A stretch of 64,000 nucleotides of DNA. Origin: Bacteroidales bacterium. GTDB taxonomy: Bacteria > Bacteroidota > Bacteroidia > Bacteroidales > UBA932. The notes under the pieces are model-generated. The model had not been told where the DNA came from. It was given only the letters and a program-made list of their open reading frames with translations, and searched no databases. Shown here piece by piece: positions 35,293 through 44,416 of the stretch. The stretch covers positions 1 through 64,000 of the forward strand of contig JAFTMS010000012.1 in NCBI GenBank assembly GCA_017452265.1. Reading direction: 5' to 3'. The translations under genes and the position numbers were made by a program. Positions within the stretch are counted from its first letter, which is position 1. Every line of letters starts with the position of its first letter.

Positions 35293-35901
35293 AAACAATG
35301 TAGGTTCCAGTTCCTTCAGGTGAAAGCTTTTGCGGTGGTGCGGCGTGTATCCGTATGTCCTTATTGCCTCCACATGCTCCTTTGTCGGGTATCCCATGTT
35401 CCTTTCCCATCCGTACTGCGGATATTCCTGCGCCAGTTTCCTCATGTATCCGTCCCTGTATGTCTTTGCCAGCACCGAGGCCGCTGCTATGGACGCGAAC
35501 TTGCCGTCCCCCTTCACAACGCACTGGTATTCATATCCGTCGAACGGCTTGAAGCGGTTGCCGTCTATAAGCAGATATTCCGGACGTACCGACAGCCTGC
35601 GCACAGCCCTCTGCATCCCCGTAATCGATGCGTTCAGTATGTTGACGGCATCGATTTCCTCCGCGCTGACTTCCTCCACGGCCCATGCGACGGCCTCCCG
35701 CTCGATTATCGGGCGGAGCTGTTCGCGTGCCTTTTCCGTCATTTTCTTGGAATCGTTCAGCAGCGGATGATGGAAGTCCTTGGGAAGAATCACAGCGGCG
35801 GCGAACACCGGGCCGGCTAAAGGGCCCCTTCCGGCTTCGTCGCAACCAGCTTCGATGAGGTCTGCATGATGATAGCTTAAAAGGTGTGGTTCATTGCGCA
35901 T
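35290..35901 (-). CDS. rnhB: ribonuclease HII
   Basis: A 203-residue enzyme that cuts RNA in RNA-DNA hybrids and at single ribonucleotides. The metal-binding acidic residues lie in IEAGCDEAGRGPLAGPV (Asp-Glu), LLIDGN (Asp) and SVLAKTYRDGYM (Asp), and the KKMTEKAREQL motif is typical. I start at ATG 35901 (MRNEPHLL); the in-frame GTG at 35916 lies within the putative -7 box. The gene follows the XRE regulator closely but has its own promoter-like box. Confidence 0.94.
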   Translation of the reverse strand: MRNEPHLLSYHHADLIEAGCDEAGRGPLAGPVFAAAVILPKDFHHPLLNDSKKMTEKAREQLRPIIEREAVAWAVEEVSAEEIDAVNILNASITGMQRAVRRLSVRPEYLLIDGNRFKPFDGYEYQCVVKGDGKFASIAAASVLAKTYRDGYMRKLAQEYPQYGWERNMGYPTKEHVEAIRTYGYTPHHRKSFHLKELEPTLF

Positions 35902-35905
35902 TCTG

Positions 35906-35913
35906 CAAAAATA
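35906..35913 (-). promoter_or_regulatory. -7 box TATTTTTG immediately before rnhB
   Basis: On the minus strand TATTTTTG ends 4 bases before the rnhB ATG at 35901, the same spacing as at the gre gene. Use of this box would give a leaderless mRNA. Confidence 0.4.
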
Positions 35914-35919
35914 CACAAT

Positions 35920-36306
35920 CTATTTGTCCTTGCCAAGCATTTTCTTGAGCATTGCAATGATTTCGTTCTTTGATTCTACGGTTTCCTCAAGCGTCCTTAT
36001 GAGGCGGTCCTGCTCCTTGACGCGCATCTCCAGTTCGTCGATGCGCTTGGAGTATTCCAACTTCAGCGTCTCCATCTTGCCTTCCTTTGCCTGTTCCGGC
36101 TTGTAACCGAGCAGAAGTTCTTCGGTGGATATGTCGAGCATGGCGGCCACCTTTGTAAATGTCTCGCTAAGGACCGATGTCTTTCCCTTTTCGAAGTCCC
36201 TGTATGCTGTCACCGAGATGCCGAGGCTGTGGGCCATGGCCTCCTGTGTCATCTTCCGGGCCTTCCTTATTTTGCGGATATTGTTCTTTATGGAAATGTT
36301 GTCCAT
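35920..36306 (-). CDS. XRE-family HTH regulator with C-terminal coiled coil
   Basis: A 128-residue protein. Residues 1-65 are a Cro/C1-type helix-turn-helix (IRKIRKARKMTQEAMAHSLGISVTAYRDFEKGKTS). After a short linker, residues 78-124 form a highly charged coiled coil with a regular heptad pattern, suggesting dimers or oligomers. No sensor domain is present. A TAATTTTG box lies at 36338-36331. The target is unknown; the neighbouring small protein and EF-G2-like gene are divergently oriented. Confidence 0.88.
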   Translation of the reverse strand: MDNISIKNNIRKIRKARKMTQEAMAHSLGISVTAYRDFEKGKTSVLSETFTKVAAMLDISTEELLLGYKPEQAKEGKMETLKLEYSKRIDELEMRVKEQDRLIRTLEETVESKNEIIAMLKKMLGKDK

Positions 36307-36330
36307 AATCGTTTTTCATTTGAAGACGGA

Positions 36331-36338
36331 CAAAATTA
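36331..36338 (-). promoter_or_regulatory. -7 box TAATTTTG for the XRE regulator
   Basis: TAATTTTG on the minus strand matches TAnnTTTG and lies 24 bases before the ATG at 36306. A TTG at 36365-36363 is 24 bases further up. Confidence 0.4.
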
Positions 36339-36514
36339 TCGGTATTACGACTGTGCTATAAACAAGAAATTCCGACGAATCGCAAGAAAAACTTGCATAA
36401 AAAAAGAAAAAACCATAAAGAAAAAGAAAAAAGTGACGGATTTTCTGTCAGTATGATAAAAAATCCTTGCTTTTTCCGTTGTTCTCGTGCAGATTTGCAG
36501 AAAAAGTTTGCGAT

Positions 36515-36736
36515 ATGGCTATGATGAACAAGACGGTTGAAAAGAAGTTTGAAGAGCTCTGTACGATTATGACGGACGAGAAATTGAGGTACATGTATGA
36601 TGTGGAGTTTGAAGGCCTGTGCGAAAGGATCGGTGCTTCACCGGAAAGGATGGAGAACATCCTTTATGAAAGGTTCGGAATGTCCGGCGATGAACTGCTT
36701 GAAGCCCTCATAAACGGCAATATGCAGATCAAGTGA
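36515..36736 (+). CDS. small HTH_18-like protein (73 residues)
   Basis: A 73-residue soluble protein starting MAMMNKTVEKKFEELC. Its second half, CERIGASPERMENILYERFGMSGDELL, closely resembles the second helix-turn-helix of AraC-family regulators (pattern: IAxxxGxSxxxLxxxFxxxxGxSPxxYL), yet there is no other domain. I prefer the ATG at 36515; an upstream in-frame start gives an unlikely Cys/Phe-rich extension. It stands alone, 116 bases before the EF-G2-like gene. It may be a free-standing DNA-binding module. Confidence 0.6.
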   Translation: MAMMNKTVEKKFEELCTIMTDEKLRYMYDVEFEGLCERIGASPERMENILYERFGMSGDELLEALINGNMQIK

Positions 36737-36756
36737 TAAAAACATGCGCCGTTCTA

Positions 36757-36787
36757 TTGGTATTGCCGTATAATTTTGTTAGATTTG
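36757..36787 (+). promoter_or_regulatory. promoter of the EF-G2-like gene
   Basis: TTG (36757-36759), a 20-base spacer and TAGATTTG (36780-36787) form a good promoter. In the leader, CTTCAG/CTGAAG (36799-36815) and GTGTC/GACAC (36795-36810) can form two mutually exclusive hairpins. Confidence 0.55.
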
Positions 36788-36852
36788 CGAGGATGTGTCT
36801 TCAGGGACACTGAAGGAAACATAATTATAAACACAATAACACAACAGAACTG

Positions 36853-39006
36853 ATGAAAGCTTATTCCACTCAAAACATCCGCAATGTGGTTCTTCTTGGC
36901 AGCACAAAGTCAGGTAAGACCACGTTATCTGAAGCAATGCTTTATGAAGGTAAGGTAATTGACAGACGTGGAACCGTAGAGGCGAAGAACACCGTCTCTG
37001 ACAACTCTGAGATTGAGCAGCTCAACCAGAGGTCCATCTATGCGACTCCGCTCTATGCAGAGTTCATGGATACAAAGTTCAACATCGTGGACACTCCGGG
37101 TGCCGATGACTTTGTCGGCGGCGCAGTTTCCGCTTTCAAGGTTTGTGACACAGGTGTGCTCGTGGTGAACGCACAGCAGGGTGTCGAGGTAGGAACACAG
37201 ATATATTCACGCTATGCGAGGGATTATGGCATTCCTCTCATTGTGGCGGTGAACCAGCTCGACGGCGAGAAGGCTTCATGGGAAACCACTCTCGAGTCCA
37301 TGAAGGAGGCGTTCGGCAACAAGCCGATAGTGGTGCAGTATCCTGTAAATGTAGGCCCTGGCTTCGATGGTTTCATCGACGTGCTCAAGATGAAGTATTA
37401 CCATTTTGTGGACGACAGTGGAAAGCGTGAGGATCTCGAGATTCCTGCTGACAGAATGGAAGAGGCTGAAGAGCTCCGCAATGCCCTCATCGAGCGTGCC
37501 GCTGAGTATGACGACACCCTCATGGAGACATTCTTCGACAAGGGAGTGCTCACAGAGGACGAGATCAGAAAGGGTCTCGGCATAGGTATACGTCAGGGTG
37601 ATGTGATGCCGATCTTCTGCCTTTCTGCTAAGAAGGACATCGGTGTGAAGCGTCTCATGGAGTTCACCATCCGCACAGCTGCATCTCCGGCTGAGCGCAA
37701 GGGGGTGACAAAGGACGGAAAGGAAATAGAGTGCAAGCAGGAGGCTCCTGTATCGCTCTTCATATATAAGACTGCTGTCGAGCAGCACCTCGGTGAAGTG
37801 GCATACTTCAAGGTGATGTCAGGCGAGCTCACAGAGGGTATGGATCTCGAGAACCCTGAGACAGGAGACAAGGAAAGGATATCGACTATATATGCTGTTG
37901 CCGGCAAGAAGAAGGAGAAGGTTACCGACCTTATGGCCGGTGACATCGGATGTACAGTGAAGCTCCGTGCTGCAAAGACAAACGTAACTCTCTGTGCTCC
38001 GGGTACAGATATTTCTTATGAGGACATCAGATTCCCTCATTACAAGTATCGTTGCGCTGTGAAGGCAAAGGATGCGAAGGACGAGGAGAAGGTGAGCGAT
38101 GCAATGGCAAGGATTGCAGCAGAGGATCCGACATATGTGATCGAGTATCACAAGGAGATGAAGCAGACCATCCTCAAGGCTCAGGGCGAGCAGCATGTGA
38201 ATATCCTCAAGTGGAGGCTCCAGAACGAGAACAAGCTCGAAATCGAATTCTCTGCCCCTAAGATTTCATATCGCGAGACCATTACAAAGGTCGCTTGTGC
38301 GGACTATCGTCACAAGAAGCAGTCCGGTGGTGCAGGCCAGTTCGGTGAAGTGCACCTTCTCATCGCTCCTTATCAGGAGGGTGTGGATCCGGGCAACAAG
38401 TTCAAGGTGGACGGCAAGGAGACTGTCCTCAACATAAAGGGCAAGGAGGAATTCGACCTTCCATGGGGCGGTAAGCTGGAGTTCTACAACTGTATCGTCG
38501 GCGGTGCCATCGATGCACGCTTCATGCCTGCCATCCTCAAGGGTATCAACGAGAAGATGAACGAAGGCCCTCTTACAGGTTCGCTTGCACGTGACATCCG
38601 CGTATATGTATATGACGGTAAGATGCATCCGGTGGATTCAAACGAAATCTCGTTCGTGCTTGCAGCCCGCAATGCATTCAAGGAGGCGTTCCGCAATGCC
38701 GGCCCGAAGATTATGGAGCCTATCTATAATGTCGAGGTGATGACTCCGACCGAGTACATGGGTGCCTGCATGTCAGACTTGCAGAACCGCCGCGCCCTCA
38801 TCGAGGGAATGGGTACTGCGAACGGTTTCGATACCATCAAGGCCCGCGTTCCGCTCGCAGAGCTGTACCGCTATTCGACCACCCTCAGCTCGCTCTCTTC
38901 AGGAAGCGCGACATTCACTATGGACTTCGCTGACTATCAGCCTGTTCCGGGTGATGTGCAGGAGAAGCTGCTGAAGGCATATCTCGAAGAAGAGAAGGAA
39001 GACTGA
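36853..39006 (+). CDS. EF-G2-like elongation factor paralogue
   Basis: A 717-residue translational GTPase with the EF-G domain order I-V. The G1 loop is GSTKSGKTT (residues 16-24) and G4 is NQLD (134-137) in place of NKxD. In switch II the usual DTPGHVDF reads DTPGADDF, so the catalytic His is Ala84. This is expected to abolish or greatly slow GTP hydrolysis. The description fits EF-G2 of Bacteroides, reported to support translation under carbon starvation without GTP hydrolysis. The gene has its own promoter and terminator. Confidence 0.88.
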   Translation: MKAYSTQNIRNVVLLGSTKSGKTTLSEAMLYEGKVIDRRGTVEAKNTVSDNSEIEQLNQRSIYATPLYAEFMDTKFNIVDTPGADDFVGGAVSAFKVCDTGVLVVNAQQGVEVGTQIYSRYARDYGIPLIVAVNQLDGEKASWETTLESMKEAFGNKPIVVQYPVNVGPGFDGFIDVLKMKYYHFVDDSGKREDLEIPADRMEEAEELRNALIERAAEYDDTLMETFFDKGVLTEDEIRKGLGIGIRQGDVMPIFCLSAKKDIGVKRLMEFTIRTAASPAERKGVTKDGKEIECKQEAPVSLFIYKTAVEQHLGEVAYFKVMSGELTEGMDLENPETGDKERISTIYAVAGKKKEKVTDLMAGDIGCTVKLRAAKTNVTLCAPGTDISYEDIRFPHYKYRCAVKAKDAKDEEKVSDAMARIAAEDPTYVIEYHKEMKQTILKAQGEQHVNILKWRLQNENKLEIEFSAPKISYRETITKVACADYRHKKQSGGAGQFGEVHLLIAPYQEGVDPGNKFKVDGKETVLNIKGKEEFDLPWGGKLEFYNCIVGGAIDARFMPAILKGINEKMNEGPLTGSLARDIRVYVYDGKMHPVDSNEISFVLAARNAFKEAFRNAGPKIMEPIYNVEVMTPTEYMGACMSDLQNRRALIEGMGTANGFDTIKARVPLAELYRYSTTLSSLSSGSATFTMDFADYQPVPGDVQEKLLKAYLEEEKED

Positions 39007-39022
39007 TCGATCTGTCATACAG

Positions 39023-39050
39023 AAGAGGCGACCCATTGGGCCGCCTCTTT
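39023..39050 (+). terminator. intrinsic terminator of the EF-G2-like gene
   Basis: AAGAGGCG (39023-39030) pairs with CGCCTCTT (39042-39049), with an inner CCC/GGG, followed by TTATTATT. It lies 17 bases after the stop codon. Confidence 0.85.
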
Positions 39051-39059
39051 TATTATTAC

Positions 39060-39142
39060 GTGGATCCTCACAGCGTTTCACACCCCAGGATGACGTCTGT
39101 GAGCTGTCGACGCACGTCATTGCGAGGCTGTAGCAATATCTA
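39060..39142. repeat. composite palindromic intergenic repeat, second copy
   Basis: GGATCCTCAC ... CAGGATGACGT and CGTCATTGCGAGG ... GCAATATCTA repeat the order seen at 32998-33066 with a different middle. Its last three bases CTA (39140-39142) are the TAG stop of the flavodoxin-like gene. Confidence 0.65.
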
Positions 39143-39784
39143 CCTTATGAAATTGGTCTGGATCGGCTTTTCTTTTTGTGGGGCTTCTATGCCTGCTGCG
39201 CGGCCGGCTTCAATGCATTTGAGGAGCCAGGCCATGTTGCGGCCCAGTTCGCGCATCACCTGCATTCCTTCCTCGTCCTGCACGACCTGCTCCGGATTGC
39301 TTCCGTGCACCATATTCCAGTATTTTGAAGACACGACAGGCATCGACGAGATGGTGAAATACTTGTTCACCTGGTCGAAGGCAGCCGTCGTTCCGCCTCT
39401 GCGTGCGCTTACGATGCCTGCGGCCGGTTTGTAGCGGAATATCTTTCCCTTTCCGTAGAATGCCCTGTCCATGAAGGAAGTGAGCGCTCCTGAAAGTGCG
39501 GCGTAATGCACAGGGCTTCCGAAGATGAATCCGTCGGCCTTCTCCGCCTTGTCCAGAAATTCGTTCACGACGTCATTCATGAAGCATCTCAGGCTTGCCG
39601 GTTCCCCGTTCGGACCTTTCCTGAGGCAGGCGCCGCATCCTATGCAGCCCGATATGGGTTTTACGCCAAGCCAGAAGATTTCAGTCTCGACTCCTGCTGC
39701 ATCAAGTTCCTTTTCCACCTCTTTGAGGGCGGTGTATGTGCAGCCCTCGCGATGCGGACTGCCGTTTACCAATATTACTTTCAT
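39140..39784 (-). CDS. flavodoxin-like NAD(P)H-dependent oxidoreductase / iron-sulfur flavoprotein
   Basis: A 214-residue cytoplasmic protein of the FMN-reductase superfamily. The phosphate-binding loop is VNGSPHREGCTYTAL (residues 6-20) and the flavin loop is FGSPVHYAALSGALTSFMDR. Between them CIGCGACLRKG plus a later Cys resembles the compact Fe-S motif of Isf-type flavoproteins, but only the C-x-x-C-x-x-C spacing is clear. Its electron partner is unknown. It is the last gene of the porin-pot run, 26 bases after the cellobiose phosphorylase. Confidence 0.8.
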   Translation of the reverse strand: MKVILVNGSPHREGCTYTALKEVEKELDAAGVETEIFWLGVKPISGCIGCGACLRKGPNGEPASLRCFMNDVVNEFLDKAEKADGFIFGSPVHYAALSGALTSFMDRAFYGKGKIFRYKPAAGIVSARRGGTTAAFDQVNKYFTISSMPVVSSKYWNMVHGSNPEQVVQDEEGMQVMRELGRNMAWLLKCIEAGRAAGIEAPQKEKPIQTNFIR

Positions 39785-39810
39785 CTTATTATGATTTTAT
39801 TGTTTTCGCA

Positions 39811-42285
39811 TCATCCCAGTACGCAGACGACCTTATGTGAGCCCTCTGCATGTGGAATAAGATTGCCGTTAAGTTCCTTGCCGTCGAGTGTGAGTGACTT
39901 GACGCCTTTGCAGATGCCGTCGGGGTTCAGGACGGTGATTTCGTAGAGCGAGCCACGGAAGCGGCGGCGGACGGTGTATTCCTTCCAGCCGGAGCAGATG
40001 CACGGATCGATTTCAAGGCCGTCGTATGCCGGTCTGATGCCGAGGATATACTGCGTGATGGCGTACCAGTTCCATGCGGCGGTGCCTGTGAGCCAGCTGT
40101 TCTTCGCTTCGCCCGGACGGGCAGCGTCCTTGCCGGCTATCATCTGTGAATATACGTAAGGCTCGACCTTGTGCAGGGTGCTGCGGTCTTCAGTATACGA
40201 AGGGCAGATCTTCCTGAAATATTCCCATGCGCGGTCGCCTCGTCCGAGGACGGTCTCTCCGATGATCACCCACGGGTTGTTGTGGCAGAATATTCCTGCA
40301 TTTTCCTTGTAACCGGCCGGATATGAGGATATTTCTCCGTATTCCACGACGTATTTCGTGAAGGCCGGATTGTTCAGCACGATGCCGTGCTCGCAGTCCA
40401 GACGTTCCTTCACGGAATCGAGGGCCTTGCGCACCATGCCTTCCTCCAGGCCGATTCCCGCCATCGAGCACCAGCCCTGTGATTCGATGAAGATCTGGCC
40501 TTCCTCATTTTCGTGCGAGCCCACCTTGCGGCCGAAATAGTCGTATGCCCTCAGATACCAATCTCCGTCCCAGCCGTGCTTCTTCACAGCATCGACCATG
40601 TCGTCGATGAACTTCTGTGCACGCTCGACCTCTTCGGCCTTTCCGAGATGACGGCACAGCTCCACATAGTCCCTTCCGCACACGACGAAGAGTCCTGCAA
40701 TCATAAGTGACTCGGCCTGCGAGCCTTCCGTCTTGTTTTCAGTGGTCTGGAATGACTCGTTCGGATCCCATGAGAAGCAGTTGAGATTGAGACAGTCGTT
40801 CCAGTCTGCGCGGCCGATGAGAGGCAGCATGTGAGGGCCGAGATTGTTCACCACATGGTCGAACGAGATGCGCAGGTGCTCCATGAGCGTCACTTCCGAG
40901 CCCGGCTCGTTGTCGAACGGCACCATCTCGTCAAGAATGCCGAAGTCGCCCGTCTCCTTTATATATGCCACCGTGCCGAATATCAGCCACATAGGGTCGT
41001 CGTTGAAGCCTCCTCCGATGTCGTTGTTGCCTCGTTTGGTGAGAGGCTGGTACTGGTGGTAGCAGCCGCCGTCCGGGAACTGCGTGGAGGCGATGTCTAT
41101 GATACGTTCACGTGCGCGCTCCGGAATCTGATGGACGAAGCCCACGAGGTCCTGATTCGAGTCCCTGAAGCCCATTCCACGGCCGATTCCGCTTTCGAAA
41201 AACGATGCGGAGCGGGACATGTTGAACGTCACCATGCACTGGTACTGGTTCCATATGTTCACCATTCTGTCCAGCTTTTCCTCCGGACTCTTCAGAGAGA
41301 AGATGTCCAGCAGGCTGTCCCAGTATGTCTTCAGCTGTGCGAAGGCTGCATCCACCTTCTCCGCCGTGTCATAAGCCGAAATCATGGCCTGCGCCTTTGT
41401 CTTGTTGATTATCGGGGAACTGCCGCTGTGGAGAAGTCCTTCCTCCGGTTCCGGCACGAACTTCTCTTCCTGTGCATTCTCCACATATCCCAGCAAAAAC
41501 ACATAGTCCCGGCTTTCTCCCGGAGCCAGCTCCACCTCTATATAATGTGAAGCTATCGGACTCCAGCCGTGGGCGATGCTGTCAGAAGCCTTGCCTGCAA
41601 GGACATTCTGAGGGTCGCGGAACTCGTTGTACAGGCCTACGAACGTCTCCCTGTCGGTGTCGAAACCGTCGATCGGGGCATTCACGCTGTAGAAGGCGTA
41701 ATGGTTGCGGCGCTCCTTGTATTCGGTCTTGTGATATATCACCGAGCCCTCCACCTCCACTTCTCCTGTCGAGAAGTTGCGCTGGAAGTTCTCCATGTCT
41801 GTAGCGGCGTTCCAGAGGCACCATTCGGCCAGCGAGAACAGCTTGAAGCGCCTTGTCTGCTCCGACATGTTGCGCAGCGTCATCTTCTGCACCTCGCCCC
41901 ATGTTCCGAGCGGCACGAAGAAGAGCACGCTGGCCTCGATTCCGTTCTTCGCTCCGGTGATGCGCGTGTAGCTCATTCCGTGGCGGCATTCGTAGAAGTC
42001 CAGCGGCGTCTTGCACGGCTTCCATCCCGGCGACCACACCGTGCCTCCGTCGTTGATGTAGAAATATCTTCCGCCGTTGTCCATCGGGACGTTGTTGTAG
42101 CGGTAGCGTGTGATTCTGCGGAATTTCGCGTCCTTATAGAAGGAATATCCTCCGGCCGTGTTGGAAATCAGCGAAAAGAAGTCCTCGTTGCCCAGATAGT
42201 TGATCCAGGGCCACGGCGTCTGCGGATCCGTAATGACATATTCACGATTGAGGTCATCGAAATGACCGAAGCGAGTCTGCTGCAT
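39811..42285 (-). CDS. cellobiose phosphorylase, GH94
   Basis: An 824-residue enzyme that cleaves cellobiose with phosphate to glucose-1-phosphate and glucose. From memory it is very close to the clostridial cellobiose phosphorylase throughout, for example [53 protein letters not shown] and [12 protein letters not shown]. The catalytic Asp lies in [12 protein letters not shown] (about residue 490). There is no signal peptide, so it is cytoplasmic. It starts only 12 bases after potD. No cellobiose transporter or cellulase is visible near it. Confidence 0.93.
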   Translation of the reverse strand: MQQTRFGHFDDLNREYVITDPQTPWPWINYLGNEDFFSLISNTAGGYSFYKDAKFRRITRYRYNNVPMDNGGRYFYINDGGTVWSPGWKPCKTPLDFYECRHGMSYTRITGAKNGIEASVLFFVPLGTWGEVQKMTLRNMSEQTRRFKLFSLAEWCLWNAATDMENFQRNFSTGEVEVEGSVIYHKTEYKERRNHYAFYSVNAPIDGFDTDRETFVGLYNEFRDPQNVLAGKASDSIAHGWSPIASHYIEVELAPGESRDYVFLLGYVENAQEEKFVPEPEEGLLHSGSSPIINKTKAQAMISAYDTAEKVDAAFAQLKTYWDSLLDIFSLKSPEEKLDRMVNIWNQYQCMVTFNMSRSASFFESGIGRGMGFRDSNQDLVGFVHQIPERARERIIDIASTQFPDGGCYHQYQPLTKRGNNDIGGGFNDDPMWLIFGTVAYIKETGDFGILDEMVPFDNEPGSEVTLMEHLRISFDHVVNNLGPHMLPLIGRADWNDCLNLNCFSWDPNESFQTTENKTEGSQAESLMIAGLFVVCGRDYVELCRHLGKAEEVERAQKFIDDMVDAVKKHGWDGDWYLRAYDYFGRKVGSHENEEGQIFIESQGWCSMAGIGLEEGMVRKALDSVKERLDCEHGIVLNNPAFTKYVVEYGEISSYPAGYKENAGIFCHNNPWVIIGETVLGRGDRAWEYFRKICPSYTEDRSTLHKVEPYVYSQMIAGKDAARPGEAKNSWLTGTAAWNWYAITQYILGIRPAYDGLEIDPCICSGWKEYTVRRRFRGSLYEITVLNPDGICKGVKSLTLDGKELNGNLIPHAEGSHKVVCVLG

Positions 42286-42297
42286 CTTGTATGTTTT

Positions 42298-43596
42298 TTA
42301 TTTCTTTCTGCGTCTGGCGTATTTCTTTTTGCGGCGGGCCTTTCTGGCGTATTTGCAGATTACGGCGGTGATCAGGGCGGCAAAGACGAGGCATATGAGG
42401 GTGTAGGTCCAGGCGGAGGCGCTGTCGCCCTTTACGCGTGACCACATCTTCAGGAGATCTTCAGTGCCGCTGTCGTGCATCATTCCGCAACGGTCTATAA
42501 CCATTTTGTCCGGATACATCACCGGATTCAGACACACGCTGTCTGCCTGCGGGCCGAAGAAGTAGCTGGCATCGACAGGCTCATAGGATTCAGGATCCGA
42601 CATGGCCTCAAGCACTTCAGCGCCGCCGACAGTGCTCACATAGCCGATGTAGTCCATATTGCGGATGGCGTTCTCCGGCATGCAGAGAAAGTTGATGAAA
42701 TAGCTGGCCGCCTTAGGATTCCTTGCATACTTCGGAATCACCCAGCCGTCGAACCACACCGTGCTTCCGGTCTGCGGAATGGCATAGTCCAGTTCCACGC
42801 CGATGGCAGCCGCCTCATCGATGGCCCACTGAGCGTCGCCGCTCCACGAGAAGTTCAGCCATGCAAGCTCCTTTGTCATCTGGTCCTTGCCGAAATCCGC
42901 CTCCCAGCCTGCCACGCCGTCCTTGAACGATCTGATATATTCCTCCACAAGGGCAATCGATTCCTCCGAGACGTCGAATCCTATCTTCTGAAGATCCTTC
43001 TCGCCCCTTTCAATCTCATCCATGCTGAAGGACACAAGAAGAGATGTGTACACGTCCCTGAACGCGTCCTTCACAAGTATCTTTCCCGCATAGTCCGGAT
43101 TACGGAGCACATCCCAGCTCTGTACATGCTCGGGATTCACGTATTTCGGATTGTAAAGCAGTCCTGTCGTGCCCCACATGTAACCGACGGCATAATCATT
43201 GGCATCTACAGAATCCCCGCCGATGCTCGAAAACACGTCCGTGATGTACGGAGCCACATTCCCGATATAGTCCGGAGTGTCCCCGAAATCCCTCTGTATC
43301 GGCAGCAGAAGGTCGTTCTTGAGCATACGTTCGATGATGTAGTCCGAAGGGCAGGCAAGGTCGTAGTCCTCGTGGCCCAGCTCTATCTTCGAAAGCATGG
43401 TCTCGTTGATGTCGAAGGTCTGATAGACGACGGTGACGCTTTCTCCCGTCTGTTCCTCGTACCAGGTCTCGAACTCGCCGATGAGTTCTTCATCTATATA
43501 GTCCGCCCAGTTGTAGACCTTGAGCATATGGCTCCTGTCGTTCGAGCAGCCGAGCAGCATAAGGGCCGCAGCGGCAAGATATAGCAGTCTCTTCAT
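42298..43596 (-). CDS. potD: polyamine ABC transporter substrate-binding protein, PotD-like, with C-terminal anchor
   Basis: A 432-residue type 2 periplasmic binding protein of the spermidine/putrescine group. It has an N-terminal lipobox at Cys17 (ALMLLGC) and the PotD start LKVYNWADYIDEELIGEFE. Typical blocks are YDLACPSDYIIERM and LLYNPKYVNPEHVQSW. Residues about 396-416 form an extra transmembrane helix (WTYTLICLVFAALITAVICKY), followed by a very basic tail (KARRKKKYARRRKK). Such a double anchor is unusual for PotD. It is in operon with potC (1-base gap) and GH94 (12-base gap). Confidence 0.9.
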   Translation of the reverse strand: MKRLLYLAAAALMLLGCSNDRSHMLKVYNWADYIDEELIGEFETWYEEQTGESVTVVYQTFDINETMLSKIELGHEDYDLACPSDYIIERMLKNDLLLPIQRDFGDTPDYIGNVAPYITDVFSSIGGDSVDANDYAVGYMWGTTGLLYNPKYVNPEHVQSWDVLRNPDYAGKILVKDAFRDVYTSLLVSFSMDEIERGEKDLQKIGFDVSEESIALVEEYIRSFKDGVAGWEADFGKDQMTKELAWLNFSWSGDAQWAIDEAAAIGVELDYAIPQTGSTVWFDGWVIPKYARNPKAASYFINFLCMPENAIRNMDYIGYVSTVGGAEVLEAMSDPESYEPVDASYFFGPQADSVCLNPVMYPDKMVIDRCGMMHDSGTEDLLKMWSRVKGDSASAWTYTLICLVFAALITAVICKYARKARRKKKYARRRKK

Positions 43597-43597
43597 C

Positions 43598-44413
43598 TTA
43601 TGCAGCTTGCTGGTTGGAGTTTCGTATCTTTCTGATGTTGATAATGAGCAGCAGGAGCAGGATTCCCACGAACATTATCGTGATCATAGGCCTCAGCTCC
43701 GGCGTAAGACCGCCTTTGCGTGCGTCCGTATAAATATATGTCGAAAGCGTGTCCAGGCCTATGGTGCCGCGTGTGAAGAAGGTCACGGCGAAGTCGTCCA
43801 GAGACATGGTGAACGCGAGGATGAAGCCCGAGATCATACCCGGCTTGAGCATAGGCATAAGCACCTTGCGCAGAGCCTGGAACGGTGTGGCGCCGAGGTC
43901 GAGGGCGGCTTCGTATATGTTCGGGTTCATCTGCGTGAGCTTAGGAAGCACGCTGAGCACGACATACGGCGTACAGAAGGTGATGTGGGCAAGGACGACG
44001 GTCACATATCCCTGGCTTACGTGCAGGAACACGAAAAGCAGGAAGAGCGACACACCCGTGATGATGTCCGGATTCAGCATCGGGATGTTGTTCAGGAAGG
44101 TGATGGCGTGCTTTGCCCTGCCGCGCATGTTGTGTATGCCGATGGCGGCGATGGTGCCGAGAATCGTCGAAACGGTGGCAGCGATGAGGGCTATTATGAG
44201 CGTGTTCTCAATGGCGGACATGAGCGAGCCGGTGCCCTGCATGTTGCCTGTGAAGAGGTTTGCGTAGAGCTTGGTCGAGAAGCCGGTCCAGTTGCCGAGC
44301 ACCTTGCTTTCGGTGAAGGAGAATACGGCAATGAACACTATCGGCGCATAGAGGACTATGAGCAGCAGCCATATATAGCATTGTGCGAAGAATCTTTTCA
44401 TAGGCTTATACAA
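43598..44413 (-). CDS. potC: polyamine ABC transporter permease, PotC-like
   Basis: A 271-residue inner-membrane permease with six hydrophobic helices. The EAA loop that docks the ATPase is present as YEAALDLGATPFQALRKVLMPMLKPG (about residues 165-190). GFILAFTMSLDDFAVTFF follows, as in PotC. It lies 3 bases after potB and 1 base before potD. A short charged C-terminus follows the last helix. Confidence 0.93.
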   Translation of the reverse strand: MYKPMKRFFAQCYIWLLLIVLYAPIVFIAVFSFTESKVLGNWTGFSTKLYANLFTGNMQGTGSLMSAIENTLIIALIAATVSTILGTIAAIGIHNMRGRAKHAITFLNNIPMLNPDIITGVSLFLLFVFLHVSQGYVTVVLAHITFCTPYVVLSVLPKLTQMNPNIYEAALDLGATPFQALRKVLMPMLKPGMISGFILAFTMSLDDFAVTFFTRGTIGLDTLSTYIYTDARKGGLTPELRPMITIMFVGILLLLLIINIRKIRNSNQQAA

Positions 44414-44416
44414 TCA

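Noticed and set aside
42475-43584. 369-codon open frame opposite potD
   Set aside because: Antisense shadow; the potD frame has complete family motifs.
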